DNA of 64,000 bases, from contig NZ_JALKBC010000005.1 in assembly GCF_023015865.1 (NCBI RefSeq), forward strand, positions 405,734 through 469,733, in the 5' to 3' direction. Origin of the DNA: Arenibacter sp. F26102 (lineage in GTDB: Bacteria > Bacteroidota > Bacteroidia > Flavobacteriales > Flavobacteriaceae). Position 1 is the first letter of the stretch, and every line of letters starts with the position of its first letter. This document shows, piece by piece, positions 27,494 to 36,779 of the stretch. The notes beneath the pieces are model-generated. The model was not told where the DNA came from, did no database searches, and was given only the letters and a program-made list of their open reading frames with translations. The position numbers and the translations under genes were made by a program.

Positions 27494-28090
27494 ATGGCAT
27501 ACGATAAATTTAATATACTTAAATCAACAGCCGTTCCACTTCCAATAGAAAATGTGGATACCGATCAAATTATTCCAGCTCGATTCCTTAAGGCTACGGA
27601 GCGTAAAGGTTTTGGGGATAATTTGTTCCGGGATTGGCGTTATAACCCAGATAACAGTCCAAAGAAGGATTTCGTTTTAAACGACCCTACCTATAGTGGT
27701 CAGATCTTGGTGGGTGCTAAGAACTTTGGGTCAGGTTCTTCCAGGGAACACGCTGCTTGGGCAGTCTATGACTATGGATTTAGGTGTGTGGTATCCAGTT
27801 TTTTTGCAGATATCTTTAAAAACAACTGTTTAAATATAGGAGTATTGCCGGTGCAGGTGAGCGCCCCATTTTTGGAAAAAATATACGCTTCTATCGAAGC
27901 AGACCCAAAAACTGAATTAGTGGTCAACTTGCCGGAACAGACGATTACCTTGTCGTCTACAGGTGAGTCGGAAAGTTTTGACATTAACCATTATAAGAAA
28001 GATAATATGCTTAATGGCTTTGATGACATTGATTATCTATTGAACATAAAAGAAAACATTAGGGAATTTGCCAAAGATACCCCTTTGTAA
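27494..28090 (+). CDS. leuD: 3-Isopropylmalate dehydratase small subunit
   Basis: A 198-residue swivelling-domain protein that completes the LeuCD active site. Typical motifs are PIENVDTDQIIPARFLK at the start and GSGSSREHAAWAVYDYGFRCV for substrate carboxylate binding. Length is usual. It follows leuC and precedes leuA by 129 bases in the same direction. Confidence 0.97.
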   Translation: MAYDKFNILKSTAVPLPIENVDTDQIIPARFLKATERKGFGDNLFRDWRYNPDNSPKKDFVLNDPTYSGQILVGAKNFGSGSSREHAAWAVYDYGFRCVVSSFFADIFKNNCLNIGVLPVQVSAPFLEKIYASIEADPKTELVVNLPEQTITLSSTGESESFDINHYKKDNMLNGFDDIDYLLNIKENIREFAKDTPL

Positions 28091-28219
28091 AACATCGGGT
28101 TACCGTTAAACTCGCGAAGTGTTTCATGGAGCGCACCCTTCTTCCTGATATGCCACGGTGCGAATTCATTACTTATTAGGTTATTGGACAATAGAGATAC
28201 TGTTACTAGTTCAGCATAA

Positions 28220-29737
28220 ATGAAAAGAAGAAAAATTGAAATAATGGACACCACCCTGAGGGATGGAGAACAAACCTCTGGGGTGTCCTTTTCAGCATCC
28301 GAAAAGCTTACTTTGGCGAAGTTATTGTTGGATGAGTTGAACGTTGATAGAATTGAAATAGCTTCTGCCCGAGTATCGGAGGGAGAACTTTCCGCTGTAC
28401 AACAGATTACTGAATGGGCCAATGTAAAAGGGTGCATAGACCGTGTTGAGGTATTAACCTTTGTAGATGGTGGTGTTTCTCTTGATTGGATGAAAAAATC
28501 CGGTGCCAAGGTCCAGAATCTTTTGACGAAAGGTTCTATGAACCATTTAATGCATCAACTTAAAAAAACTCCCGAACAACATTTTAAGGAAATAGAAAAT
28601 ACCATAGCATCGGCAGCCAAGGAGGGAATTGTGACCAATGTGTACCTGGAAGACTGGAGCAATGGTATGCGGAATTCCAAGGAATACGTATTTCAATTTT
28701 TGGATTTTTTATCTTCACAACCCATTAAAAGAGTGTTGTTGCCGGATACTCTGGGAATATTGACATATAACGAAACTTATAGTTATATATCGGAAATAGT
28801 AGAACGTTACCCCAAGATGCATTTTGATTTCCATGGTCATAATGATTATGACCTAAGTGTTTCCAATGTTATGGAAGCTATAAAAGCAGGTTGTCATGGA
28901 CTTCATTTAACCGTTAACGGTATGGGCGAAAGAGCAGGTAATGCTCCAATGGCCAGTGCCATAGCGGTAATAAATGATTTTATGCCCGAAATAGAGGTGG
29001 CCGTAAATGAATCTTCCCTGTATAAGGTTAGTAAGTTGGTGTCGGCATTCACTGGTTTTGGAATACCGGCGAATAAGCCTATAGTGGGAGATAATGTTTT
29101 TACTCAAACTGCTGGAATTCATGCGGATGGGGACAGTAAAAAGAACCTATACTTTAACGATTTAATGCCGGAACGTTTTGGCAGAAAGCGTAAATATGCC
29201 TTAGGTAAAACATCAGGAAAAGCCAATATTCAAAAGAATTTACAGGAACTTGGATTAACGCTTAACGATGATGAATTAAGAAAGGTCACTGCCCGTATAA
29301 TTGAATTGGGAGATAAAAAGGAAAAGGTTACCAAGGAAGACTTGCCTTATATTATTTCCGATGTTTTGGATAGTGATACTTACCAACAAAAAGTTTTTGT
29401 AAAATCATATGTGCTTACCCATTCCAAGGGATTAAAACCATCCACTACCCTGGCCCTGGAAATTAATGGCGAACTCATAGAGGAACACGCCCAGGGTGAT
29501 GGGCAATATGATGCCTTTATGAATGCATTGAGAAAAGTATATAAATCCAAAAAAATGGAGTTGCCTATTTTGATAGATTACGCAGTGCGTATTCCACCTG
29601 GTAGTAATTCCGACGCCCTGTGTGAAACTATTATTACATGGAAAAGCGGTGATAAGGAATTTATTTCTAGGGGGTTGGACTCCGATCAAACCGTCTCGGC
29701 CATTAAGGCAACCGAGAAAATGTTGAATATTATCTAA
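28220..29737 (+). CDS. leuA: 2-Isopropylmalate synthase (LeuA family)
   Basis: A 505-residue HMGL-like TIM-barrel acyltransferase with a C-terminal LeuA allosteric domain. The catalytic start is EIMDTTLRDGEQTSG, and metal ligands are in FDFHGHNDYDLS and HLTVNGMGERAGNAP. The regulatory domain (about 370-500) normally binds leucine for feedback inhibition. By operon context it condenses acetyl-CoA with 2-oxoisovalerate. A citramalate synthase cannot be excluded from sequence alone, because this clade is divergent from enterobacterial LeuA, but no other LeuA is present and leuB follows. Confidence 0.9.
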   Translation: MKRRKIEIMDTTLRDGEQTSGVSFSASEKLTLAKLLLDELNVDRIEIASARVSEGELSAVQQITEWANVKGCIDRVEVLTFVDGGVSLDWMKKSGAKVQNLLTKGSMNHLMHQLKKTPEQHFKEIENTIASAAKEGIVTNVYLEDWSNGMRNSKEYVFQFLDFLSSQPIKRVLLPDTLGILTYNETYSYISEIVERYPKMHFDFHGHNDYDLSVSNVMEAIKAGCHGLHLTVNGMGERAGNAPMASAIAVINDFMPEIEVAVNESSLYKVSKLVSAFTGFGIPANKPIVGDNVFTQTAGIHADGDSKKNLYFNDLMPERFGRKRKYALGKTSGKANIQKNLQELGLTLNDDELRKVTARIIELGDKKEKVTKEDLPYIISDVLDSDTYQQKVFVKSYVLTHSKGLKPSTTLALEINGELIEEHAQGDGQYDAFMNALRKVYKSKKMELPILIDYAVRIPPGSNSDALCETIITWKSGDKEFISRGLDSDQTVSAIKATEKMLNII

Positions 29738-29798
29738 TAAAAACACAAACAATTTTAACCATGCCAGTCGAAAAGCGTTTGGCAAAAAGCAAAAATAA

Positions 29799-30854
29799 AT
29801 GAAATTAAAAATTGCCCTTTTAGCAGGAGATGGAATAGGACCTGAAGTAATTGATCAGGCGGTAAAAGTATCCAATGCAATAGCCAAGAAATACAATCAC
29901 GAGATTAATTGGACCCCGGCGCTAACCGGAGCAGCGGCCATTGATGCGGTAGGTGAACCTTACCCTGATGAGACCCATGCCATTTGTGAAGCCGCAGATG
30001 CCGTTTTATTTGGTGCTATAGGACATCCTAGGTTTGACAATGACCCTTCCGCCCAAGTACGTCCGGAACAAGGATTGTTAAAAATGCGTCAAAAATTAGG
30101 TTTATTCGCCAATGTTAGGCCAACTTTTACTTTTCCGTCACTAATAGATAAGTCTCCCCTGAAGCGTGAGCGAATTGAAGGGACAGATTTAATCATTCTA
30201 AGGGAATTAACGGGCGGAGTATATTTTGGGGAACGTGGACGAAAGGATAATGGGAATACCGCCTTTGACACTATGACCTATACCCGTGCCGAAATACAAC
30301 GTTTGGCCAAAAAAGGTTTTGAAATGGCCATGACCAGATCTAAAAAGCTTTGTTGCGTAGATAAGGCCAACGTTTTGGAATCTTCCAGGTTATGGAGAGA
30401 AACGGTGCAAGCTATGGAAAAGGATTATCCTGAAGTTACTGTTTCCTATGAATTTGTGGATGCAGTTGCCATGAGGTTGGTACAATGGCCAAGTACCTAT
30501 GACGTAATAATCACCGAAAACCTTTTTGGAGATATTTTAACGGATGAGGCTTCTGTAATATCGGGATCAATGGGCTTAATGCCATCGGCTTCCGTGGGAA
30601 CCAAAACAAGATTGTATGAACCAATTCACGGATCATATCCACAAGCCGCAGGTAAGGATATTGCCAATCCATTGGCTACCGTACTTTCTGCTGCCATGAT
30701 GTTCGAAGATTTTGATTTGAAGGAAGAAGCTCAAGCCATTCGTGATGTTGTAAACAAATCCTTGGCGGAAGGTGTGGTTTCAGAAGATTTGGCGGAAGGC
30801 GGAAAAGCCTATAAGACCAGCGAAATTGGAGATTGGTTGGCTAAAAACATCTAG
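29799..30854 (+). CDS. leuB: 3-Isopropylmalate dehydrogenase
   Basis: A 351-residue NAD-dependent beta-decarboxylating dehydrogenase. Motifs: LLAGDGIGPEVIDQAVK at the N-terminus, the substrate arginines and LRELTGGVYFGERG, metal aspartates in ITENLFGDILTDEASVISGS, and NAD-binding EPIHGSYPQAAGKDIANP. It makes 4-methyl-2-oxopentanoate, the leucine precursor. Last gene of the leu operon, closed by the terminator at 30876-30899. Confidence 0.97.
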   Translation: MKLKIALLAGDGIGPEVIDQAVKVSNAIAKKYNHEINWTPALTGAAAIDAVGEPYPDETHAICEAADAVLFGAIGHPRFDNDPSAQVRPEQGLLKMRQKLGLFANVRPTFTFPSLIDKSPLKRERIEGTDLIILRELTGGVYFGERGRKDNGNTAFDTMTYTRAEIQRLAKKGFEMAMTRSKKLCCVDKANVLESSRLWRETVQAMEKDYPEVTVSYEFVDAVAMRLVQWPSTYDVIITENLFGDILTDEASVISGSMGLMPSASVGTKTRLYEPIHGSYPQAAGKDIANPLATVLSAAMMFEDFDLKEEAQAIRDVVNKSLAEGVVSEDLAEGGKAYKTSEIGDWLAKNI

Positions 30855-30875
30855 AATATTTTACATAATAATTAT

Positions 30876-30899
30876 AAAGCCCCTTATTTGAGGGGCTTT
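30876..30899 (+). terminator. Terminator of the leu operon
   Basis: Stem AAAGCCCCT/AGGGGCTTT (9 bp, six-base loop) 22 bases after leuB. The A/T symmetry would also let it serve the convergent DUF4493 gene. Confidence 0.8.
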
Positions 30900-30931
30900 A
30901 TTGCTTCTAGTATCTATTGAAATGGTACGTC

Positions 30932-31777
30932 TTAATTTGGAAAAATAATGATGTCGTCGATGATTACTTCATCCGCCAAAGTGACTAATAAATTTAATCC
31001 GGTCTTAATTTCATTCTGCTCTATGGAAATGTTGTAATGCTCGTTCGCGCGAATGCCCATGTACCATTTTGAGGCAGTGACAGGCAAACCTGAATTATTT
31101 GTGGCTGTTATGGAAATTTCCAAATCCCCACTTTGGTCTCCTAGAGTTCCTCTAGCCCAATCTCCATCATAGGTCGTAAAATAGCCAGTTTGACCGCTCT
31201 GAGCTGTAGTCCAGGTCAATTCAGATTTTTCATGATTTCCATAGATATTGGTCCATTTCCGGACATCGACTTCAATATCAGGAAAGGAAGAGCTTACCTC
31301 GGGCGAAATAGTAATGGTAGTTGCCATATCCAACAAGGCCAGATTGGCGTTTATCGTAGTAATAGCACCTCTGTTAATAAGTACACTGGAATTATAATAG
31401 CCATATCTTCCAGTATTAAATAGGGCTTCCAATGCGGAGTAATTACTGAAACTACCTATTAGGAGATTATAAAAACCGGCAGGCAATTCAATAGTTTCAG
31501 GGGATTCATTGTATGGGCGGTTATATACTTGTTCAGATCCATTACTAATATATATCCTCATTTCTGCCAATACATCTTCCAGAGGGGGCTTTCCAGTAGT
31601 AATTTGGACAATCTCTTTTACAGATGTCTTAAGGGATAGAAACCCAGGTTCGGTCTCTTCAATTGGGTCTATAGTGGTGGGTTTATCTATGACCTCTAAG
31701 ACATTATCCTTGTCACAGCCTACAACGAATAGCCCAAGGATCAACATTCCAAAAATAAGTTTTGCTTTCATAATCAA
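30932..31777 (-). CDS. DUF4493-domain lipoprotein
   Basis: A 281-residue predicted lipoprotein (hydrophobic leader, then LFVVGCDKDN). The body fits DUF4493, a beta-sandwich surface protein family of Bacteroidetes: GFLSLKTSVKEIVQI, MRIYISNGSEQVYNRPYNESP, ELPAGFYNLLIGSFS, and the late NEIKTGLNLLVTLADEVIIDDIII. Function is unknown; relatives occur among fimbria-like or surface glycan-associated lipoproteins. Monocistronic and convergent with the leu operon. Confidence 0.8.
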   Translation of the reverse strand: MIMKAKLIFGMLILGLFVVGCDKDNVLEVIDKPTTIDPIEETEPGFLSLKTSVKEIVQITTGKPPLEDVLAEMRIYISNGSEQVYNRPYNESPETIELPAGFYNLLIGSFSNYSALEALFNTGRYGYYNSSVLINRGAITTINANLALLDMATTITISPEVSSSFPDIEVDVRKWTNIYGNHEKSELTWTTAQSGQTGYFTTYDGDWARGTLGDQSGDLEISITATNNSGLPVTASKWYMGIRANEHYNISIEQNEIKTGLNLLVTLADEVIIDDIIIFPN

Positions 31778-31999
31778 AATATTTAGTTGTTAATACTTTT
31801 GTTTATGATTTAATGTCTAAAACAATAAGAGGTTAACAGGTCTCTGAGAATTTATTTCGAATATGGACATCCAAGCTGGTCGGACATAATTTTGGTAGAT
31901 GTTCAAAAAAAAGAAACGGGTGAAATGCCCGGTCTGGAAGATTTAATTATCAACTTGCGACTGGATATTTATGTAAAGGACATTAGGTACTCGCATAAA

Positions 32000-32038
32000 A
32001 AAATCCCCAATAATGATTGTCATTATTGAAGATTTTTA
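32000..32038 (-). terminator. Terminator of the MFS gene
   Basis: Stem CAATAATGA/TCATTATTG (32008-32016 with 32020-32028), flanked by complementary A- and T-runs. On the minus strand it ends in seven T residues, 32 bases after the MFS stop. Confidence 0.75.
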
Positions 32039-32069
32039 GATACGATATTATGTTATTTTAGGCCTACAA

Positions 32070-33272
32070 CTATGAATTGAATGCCATTTTTCGTTTGGTA
32101 TTGACGGCTCTGTTTTTAGAAAACACCAAGATTAAAACTGCAATGGTTATCCCGGTACCGGCCATTAGGGCTCCTACCAAGCTTGCGGAGGTAAATCCAA
32201 ATCCCATGGCTATGGGTAATCCTGCAAAGTACGCTCCAGAGGCATTGCCCATGTTAAAGGCACTCTGATTCATGGAAGACCCCAGCATTTCAGATCCTTT
32301 GGATGCCCTTATTATCGCTAATTGAATTGGTGTACCTACCATAAAGGAAACGATTCCGATTATGAAGGTTAAGATTAATATGGCTACTGGATTAGCGGCA
32401 ACCAAGAAGTTGATCAGAAGCACCATCACCATTAGGGATAAGCTGATGATAACTGCTTTCAAGGGGCTAAATATCTCAGCCATTTTAGCGCCAATAAAAT
32501 TACCGAACACCATTCCTAAACCGGCCAATATCATGGCATAGCTTACCATGCTTTCGGAATGCCCTGACACATTGGTCAATAATGGGGCAATATAACTGTA
32601 CCAAGCAAAGAATCCTCCTGTACCAATGGTAGTAAGTAAAATGAGCAGCCATATTTCCAATCTCTTAAAAACCTTCAAATCTTTAATAAATCCCTCTGAG
32701 GAGGATTTTTCCATTTTTGGAATCCAAAAGTATATACTTAGCATCGCTATAATACCAACAAATCCCACCAATAGAAAGGAAAGGTTCCAATTATAATGAT
32801 GTCCTAAATAGGTTCCAATAGGTACTCCTATTACATTGGCTATAGTTAGTCCGGCAAACATGGTGGCAATGGCCTGGGCCGCTTTCCCTTCTTTTGCCAG
32901 CTTTCCTGCTACTACGGCTCCGATTCCAAAAAATGCCCCATGTGGCAATCCGGACAGGAACCTCGAAATAATTAAAGAGGTATAGCTTGTAGAGAAAGCT
33001 GAAAGTGTATTGAACAACGTAAACCATATCATAAGATATAGCAATACCTTATGTGCTGGCCATTTTCCACTTATGGCCGTCAAGGTTGGTGCTCCAACTA
33101 CAACGCCCAGGGCATAGGCTGCAATAAAATGTCCAGCTTGTGGAATACTTATTTGGAGGGAACTGGCCACGTCCGGTAAAATACCCATAATTACAAATTC
33201 GGTCATACCTATACCAAAGCCTCCTACCCCTAGGGCAATAAGCGCTTTTTTGTTTGATTTGTCCATACTCAT
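32070..33272 (-). CDS. MFS transporter, AraJ/DHA1-like exporter
   Basis: A 400-residue inner-membrane protein with 12 predicted helices. The N-terminus GVGGFGIGMTEFVIMGILPDVASSLQISIPQAG is typical of the AraJ/SotB/YdhP group of drug/sugar-efflux MFS proteins, and the A-type motif ISRFLSGLPHGAFFGIGAVVAGKLA is present. The substrate is not readable; purine nucleosides, arabinose-like sugars and drugs are known for relatives. Monocistronic. Confidence 0.92.
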   Translation of the reverse strand: MSMDKSNKKALIALGVGGFGIGMTEFVIMGILPDVASSLQISIPQAGHFIAAYALGVVVGAPTLTAISGKWPAHKVLLYLMIWFTLFNTLSAFSTSYTSLIISRFLSGLPHGAFFGIGAVVAGKLAKEGKAAQAIATMFAGLTIANVIGVPIGTYLGHHYNWNLSFLLVGFVGIIAMLSIYFWIPKMEKSSSEGFIKDLKVFKRLEIWLLILLTTIGTGGFFAWYSYIAPLLTNVSGHSESMVSYAMILAGLGMVFGNFIGAKMAEIFSPLKAVIISLSLMVMVLLINFLVAANPVAILILTFIIGIVSFMVGTPIQLAIIRASKGSEMLGSSMNQSAFNMGNASGAYFAGLPIAMGFGFTSASLVGALMAGTGITIAVLILVFSKNRAVNTKRKMAFNS

Positions 33273-33713
33273 AATATTATTATTTAATGAATTATTACAG
33301 GTACAATATTACTACAAGGCATTTTCCTTTCGCTATGGAGAATTATCCTATTTATATGCATTTCTATCCTGTAAAAAAAGCCGCAAAAGTAATACTCTTT
33401 CTTTAAATGGCGCGCTTTTATTATGGTTATTGAATTCTGTTGGGAAATATTTAGTATTTACCAAGCCAAATAATTGGGAGTATCAGTGATTAGAGAGTTT
33501 TGTTTATGATCGGCCTATATACGAAATGGAAGTGTGAAAGAAAATAGTAAGGATATTAAGACATATAATTTATTAAGGTGCCACATTGCGGCCTAATTGT
33601 CCTCAATATTCTAAAAACTATACGATTTGTAAAAATTAAACGTTGATACTTTGGGTAAGTAAACAATTTAACTTACATACAATATAGTATTTTTCTTACA
33701 AAATTATAATGAC
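33273..33713. other. Intergenic region between the MFS and FIST genes
   Basis: 441 bases between divergent genes. No credible coding sequence was found. Close to the FIST gene there is a short inverted repeat GTAAGT (33655-33660)/ACTTAC (33671-33676), which could be an operator. The rest is AT-rich and unremarkable. Confidence 0.4.
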
Positions 33714-34841
33714 ATGAAAATATATCAGCACAAAATACTTCACCTTGAAGACCTTGATCATTTAGATATCGATTTTATTCCTGAAGTATTTTTTCTTTTT
33801 GCATCTCCGTCATTTGTGGGTACAGAAGAATTTGTGAGCAAATTGGCGCAAAAATTTGAAAATGCCATTTTGATTGGATGTTCCACTGCAGGGGAGATTT
33901 TAGGAAATGAGGTGCTGGATTCCACAATTGCCTTAACGGCAGTTAGGTTTGAGAAAACAAAGCTTCAAATTGAAGAGGTTGATCTGGTCTCCTATGATCT
34001 AAATAGTTTTACTGCTGGCAAGGCTTTAAGCAATAAATTTAAAGGAACTGATCTGAGGCATATTTTTGTTCTGAGTGATGGGCTTATCGTAAATGGTGCC
34101 GAACTGGTAAAGGGCTTGCATACCGATCTTGATAAATCTGTAAGCATCACAGGTGGATTGGCAGGCGATTGTTCCAACTTTGAAAATACCTTTGTAATAG
34201 CAGGCGCAAAAATTGCTTCCCAAAAGATAGTTGCCCTAGGTTTATATGGTTCTGAATTAAATATTGGGTTTGGATCTAAGGGAGGTTGGGACAGTTTCGG
34301 AATTGAAAGATTAGTGACGAAATCCAAAAATAATGTACTTTATGAATTGGATGGTCAACCGGCATTGGAGCTCTATAAATCATTTTTGGGAGACATGGCA
34401 AAGGATTTGCCCGGTTCGGGTCTTTTATTTCCTTTGAGCATGAGGGATGAGGATAATCAAATACCAGTTGTAAGAACTATTTTGGCGGTCGATGAAAAAA
34501 GTGGAAGCCTCACTTTTGCGGGAAACATCCCCCAAGGTTCCTATGTGAGATTAATGAAAGCCAATATCGATAGGATTATTGGCGGTGCGGAACAATCTGC
34601 AATAACAACCAAGGGCAGTACTGAAAATCAACATCAATTGGCATTTTTAATAAGCTGTGTAGGTCGCCGTCTAGTCATGAAACAATTGGTGGAGGAAGAA
34701 GTGGAAGCTGTAAACGATGTATTTGATAATGATATATATACAACAGGGTTTTATTCTTATGGAGAGATTGCTCCATTTGATAAATTTTCGCCATGTACCC
34801 TACATAATCAAACCATGACTATAACAACGTTTTCTGAATGA
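33714..34841 (+). CDS. FIST-domain sensory protein
   Basis: A 375-residue soluble protein with FIST_N (about 20-215) and FIST_C (about 225-360) domains. FIST domains are predicted small-ligand sensors, possibly for amino acids, found in signal-transduction proteins. Readable motifs are ENAILIGCSTAGEIL, HIFVLSDGLIVNGAELVKGL, ITGGLAGDC and the C-terminal YGEIAPF. Its stop overlaps the start of the hybrid kinase (ATGA), so the sensor and kinase are translationally coupled and probably form one signalling unit in which the FIST protein supplies the signal. Confidence 0.92.
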   Translation: MKIYQHKILHLEDLDHLDIDFIPEVFFLFASPSFVGTEEFVSKLAQKFENAILIGCSTAGEILGNEVLDSTIALTAVRFEKTKLQIEEVDLVSYDLNSFTAGKALSNKFKGTDLRHIFVLSDGLIVNGAELVKGLHTDLDKSVSITGGLAGDCSNFENTFVIAGAKIASQKIVALGLYGSELNIGFGSKGGWDSFGIERLVTKSKNNVLYELDGQPALELYKSFLGDMAKDLPGSGLLFPLSMRDEDNQIPVVRTILAVDEKSGSLTFAGNIPQGSYVRLMKANIDRIIGGAEQSAITTKGSTENQHQLAFLISCVGRRLVMKQLVEEEVEAVNDVFDNDIYTTGFYSYGEIAPFDKFSPCTLHNQTMTITTFSE

Positions 34842-36604
34842 GCAACAATTACCACAGATTACTTAATAGACAGCTCAAAAAGATAGATCTGGACGACGGA
34901 ACCTTAGATCTTATCGCTCCCCTATTGCATCAAGTTGACGAAGCATATAAGGCGTTTGATAGTGATTTGGAGCATGTAGAGAATGTCTTGGAAAAAAGTT
35001 CCCAAGAATTATTTCAAACCAATCAGCAGTTAAAAAACAATATAGAATCCATCAGTGGTCAATTATCAAAAGTAGCAGGGAATATAAAGGATGTTATTTT
35101 CGAAATGGACCTGAAAGGCAATTGGTCATATCTTAATCCTGCCTGGCAAAAATTGACAGGACTTAAGGTCAGGGATTGTTTGGGAAAACCATTTCACCAA
35201 TTTTTGAAGGATGACCAAGGAAAGGATTACACGAATCTAATAGATTTAAAGAAACCTAATTTTAAAACTATTAGTAAAATTTTCAAATCCCAAACTATTG
35301 GTGGTGAACATAAATGGTTGGATTTTTCCTTGAAGGTTATTAAATCTGAAGATGGAAATATTGAAGGCTATATTGGCGCTATTGTTGATATTAGCAAAAT
35401 AAAGGAAACGGAATTGGCCTTAATAGAAGCCAAGGAAAAGGAATCTATGGCCAATAAGGCAAAGGATGAGTTTCTCACAACCATGTCCCACGAGATAAGA
35501 ACACCGCTCAATGCTGTTATTGGTATTAGCCATTTGTTACTTTTGGAAAATCCGAAAAAAGAACAGTTGGAAAACTTAAGTACCCTAAAGCATTCCTCGG
35601 AACATCTTTTGTGTTTGGTTAATGATATTTTGGATTTTAATAAAATTGCCTCTGGTCTATTGGAATTGGAGGAAAGGGATTTTAGTCTAAATCAGGTCCT
35701 CAATGGTTTACAGAGTATATTCCACAATACGGCAAAAGAAAAGGACTTAAGGCTTCTTGTCAAAACGGACACAGCGCTCCCCAAAACATTTATTGGCGAC
35801 AGTACCAGATTATCCCAAATACTGACCAACCTGGTCAGTAATGCCATTAAGTTTACAGAGGAAGGTAAGGTTACCGTGGATATTGAAGCCGTGGAGATAG
35901 CTAAGGATTACTGCGTTTTGGAATTTATAATTTCCGATACGGGAATTGGAATTCCTGAAGATAAACGGGATAAAATATTTCTTTCGTTTGCCCAAGCCAA
36001 TTCGGATACCACTAGAAAATATGGCGGAACGGGACTGGGACTTGCCATATGTAAACGCTTGTTGGAATTAATGGATAGCGACTTGGAATTAGAAAGTGAG
36101 GTGGGCAAAGGATCTACTTTTAGTTTTAAGTTGAAACTGCACAAGAGTGCAATGGCAGATTATCAGGAAGACATCTATAATTTTGATGCTAAATCCATTC
36201 ATCAGCAAGAAAATCTGAAAGGGGCCAGAATTCTGGTCGCTGAGGATAATAAGGTAAACATTATGGTCATTGAGAAGTTTCTATCCAAATGGCAGGTCGA
36301 TTTTGATATTGCTGAAAATGGATTAATAGCCATCAATATGGCCATGGAAAATACCTACGATATGATTTTGATGGATCTTCAAATGCCTGTTATGAACGGT
36401 TTTGAAGCAAGTAAGGCCATAAGGGAATCCGGCAACCCCCTTAATAAGGTTATGCCCATCTACGCCTTATCCGCTTCCACAGGAATGGATATAAAAAACC
36501 AATTGGGAGAATACGGAATAAATGGTCTTATATGTAAACCTTTCAATCCTACCGAATTGTTTAAAACATTGACAACAATACTTCAGCAAAAATATATTCA
36601 CTAA
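34838..36604 (+). CDS. Hybrid sensor histidine kinase (PAS-HisKA-HATPase-REC)
   Basis: A 588-residue soluble hybrid kinase without membrane segments. Order: N-terminal coiled coil (about 25-70), PAS/PAC (about 70-190, DVIFEMDLKGNWSYLNPAWQ), HisKA with phosphoacceptor His218 (TMSHEIRTPLN), HATPase_c (N box LTNLVSNAIKFT, DTGIGIP, GGTGLGLAICKRL) and a C-terminal receiver with Asp513 (MILMDLQMPVMNGF). There is no output domain, so phosphate should pass on to another protein. It overlaps the FIST gene by four bases. A bidirectional terminator follows. Confidence 0.95.
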   Translation: MSNNYHRLLNRQLKKIDLDDGTLDLIAPLLHQVDEAYKAFDSDLEHVENVLEKSSQELFQTNQQLKNNIESISGQLSKVAGNIKDVIFEMDLKGNWSYLNPAWQKLTGLKVRDCLGKPFHQFLKDDQGKDYTNLIDLKKPNFKTISKIFKSQTIGGEHKWLDFSLKVIKSEDGNIEGYIGAIVDISKIKETELALIEAKEKESMANKAKDEFLTTMSHEIRTPLNAVIGISHLLLLENPKKEQLENLSTLKHSSEHLLCLVNDILDFNKIASGLLELEERDFSLNQVLNGLQSIFHNTAKEKDLRLLVKTDTALPKTFIGDSTRLSQILTNLVSNAIKFTEEGKVTVDIEAVEIAKDYCVLEFIISDTGIGIPEDKRDKIFLSFAQANSDTTRKYGGTGLGLAICKRLLELMDSDLELESEVGKGSTFSFKLKLHKSAMADYQEDIYNFDAKSIHQQENLKGARILVAEDNKVNIMVIEKFLSKWQVDFDIAENGLIAINMAMENTYDMILMDLQMPVMNGFEASKAIRESGNPLNKVMPIYALSASTGMDIKNQLGEYGINGLICKPFNPTELFKTLTTILQQKYIH

Positions 36605-36692
36605 GTTGTAATCAGGGAACAAATAATTCTTGCCCCTAAACCCAAATTCACTAAGGTTTCGAATATTTAAACAGGGTACTAAAAAGCATAGA

Positions 36693-36728
36693 AAAGGCCC
36701 CACTTAACTAGTGTCAAGTGGGGCCTTT
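36693..36728. terminator. Bidirectional terminator between the kinase and gapN
   Basis: Perfect 13-bp stem AAAGGCCCCACTT/AAGTGGGGCCTTT with A- and T-rich flanks, between convergent genes. Confidence 0.9.
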
Positions 36729-36779
36729 AATTTTTATGGAACTTCTGGAAATAAAGAATCCTGCAAACAAGCACTCGCG

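Noticed and set aside
28033..28509. A 158-codon minus-strand frame across the leuD-leuA junction
   Set aside because: It overlaps both conserved genes, and its sequence has no domain, signal or start context.
33250..33489. A 79-codon frame upstream of the MFS gene
   Set aside because: It overlaps the MFS start, has no homology I recognise, and lies in a promoter-like AT-rich gap.
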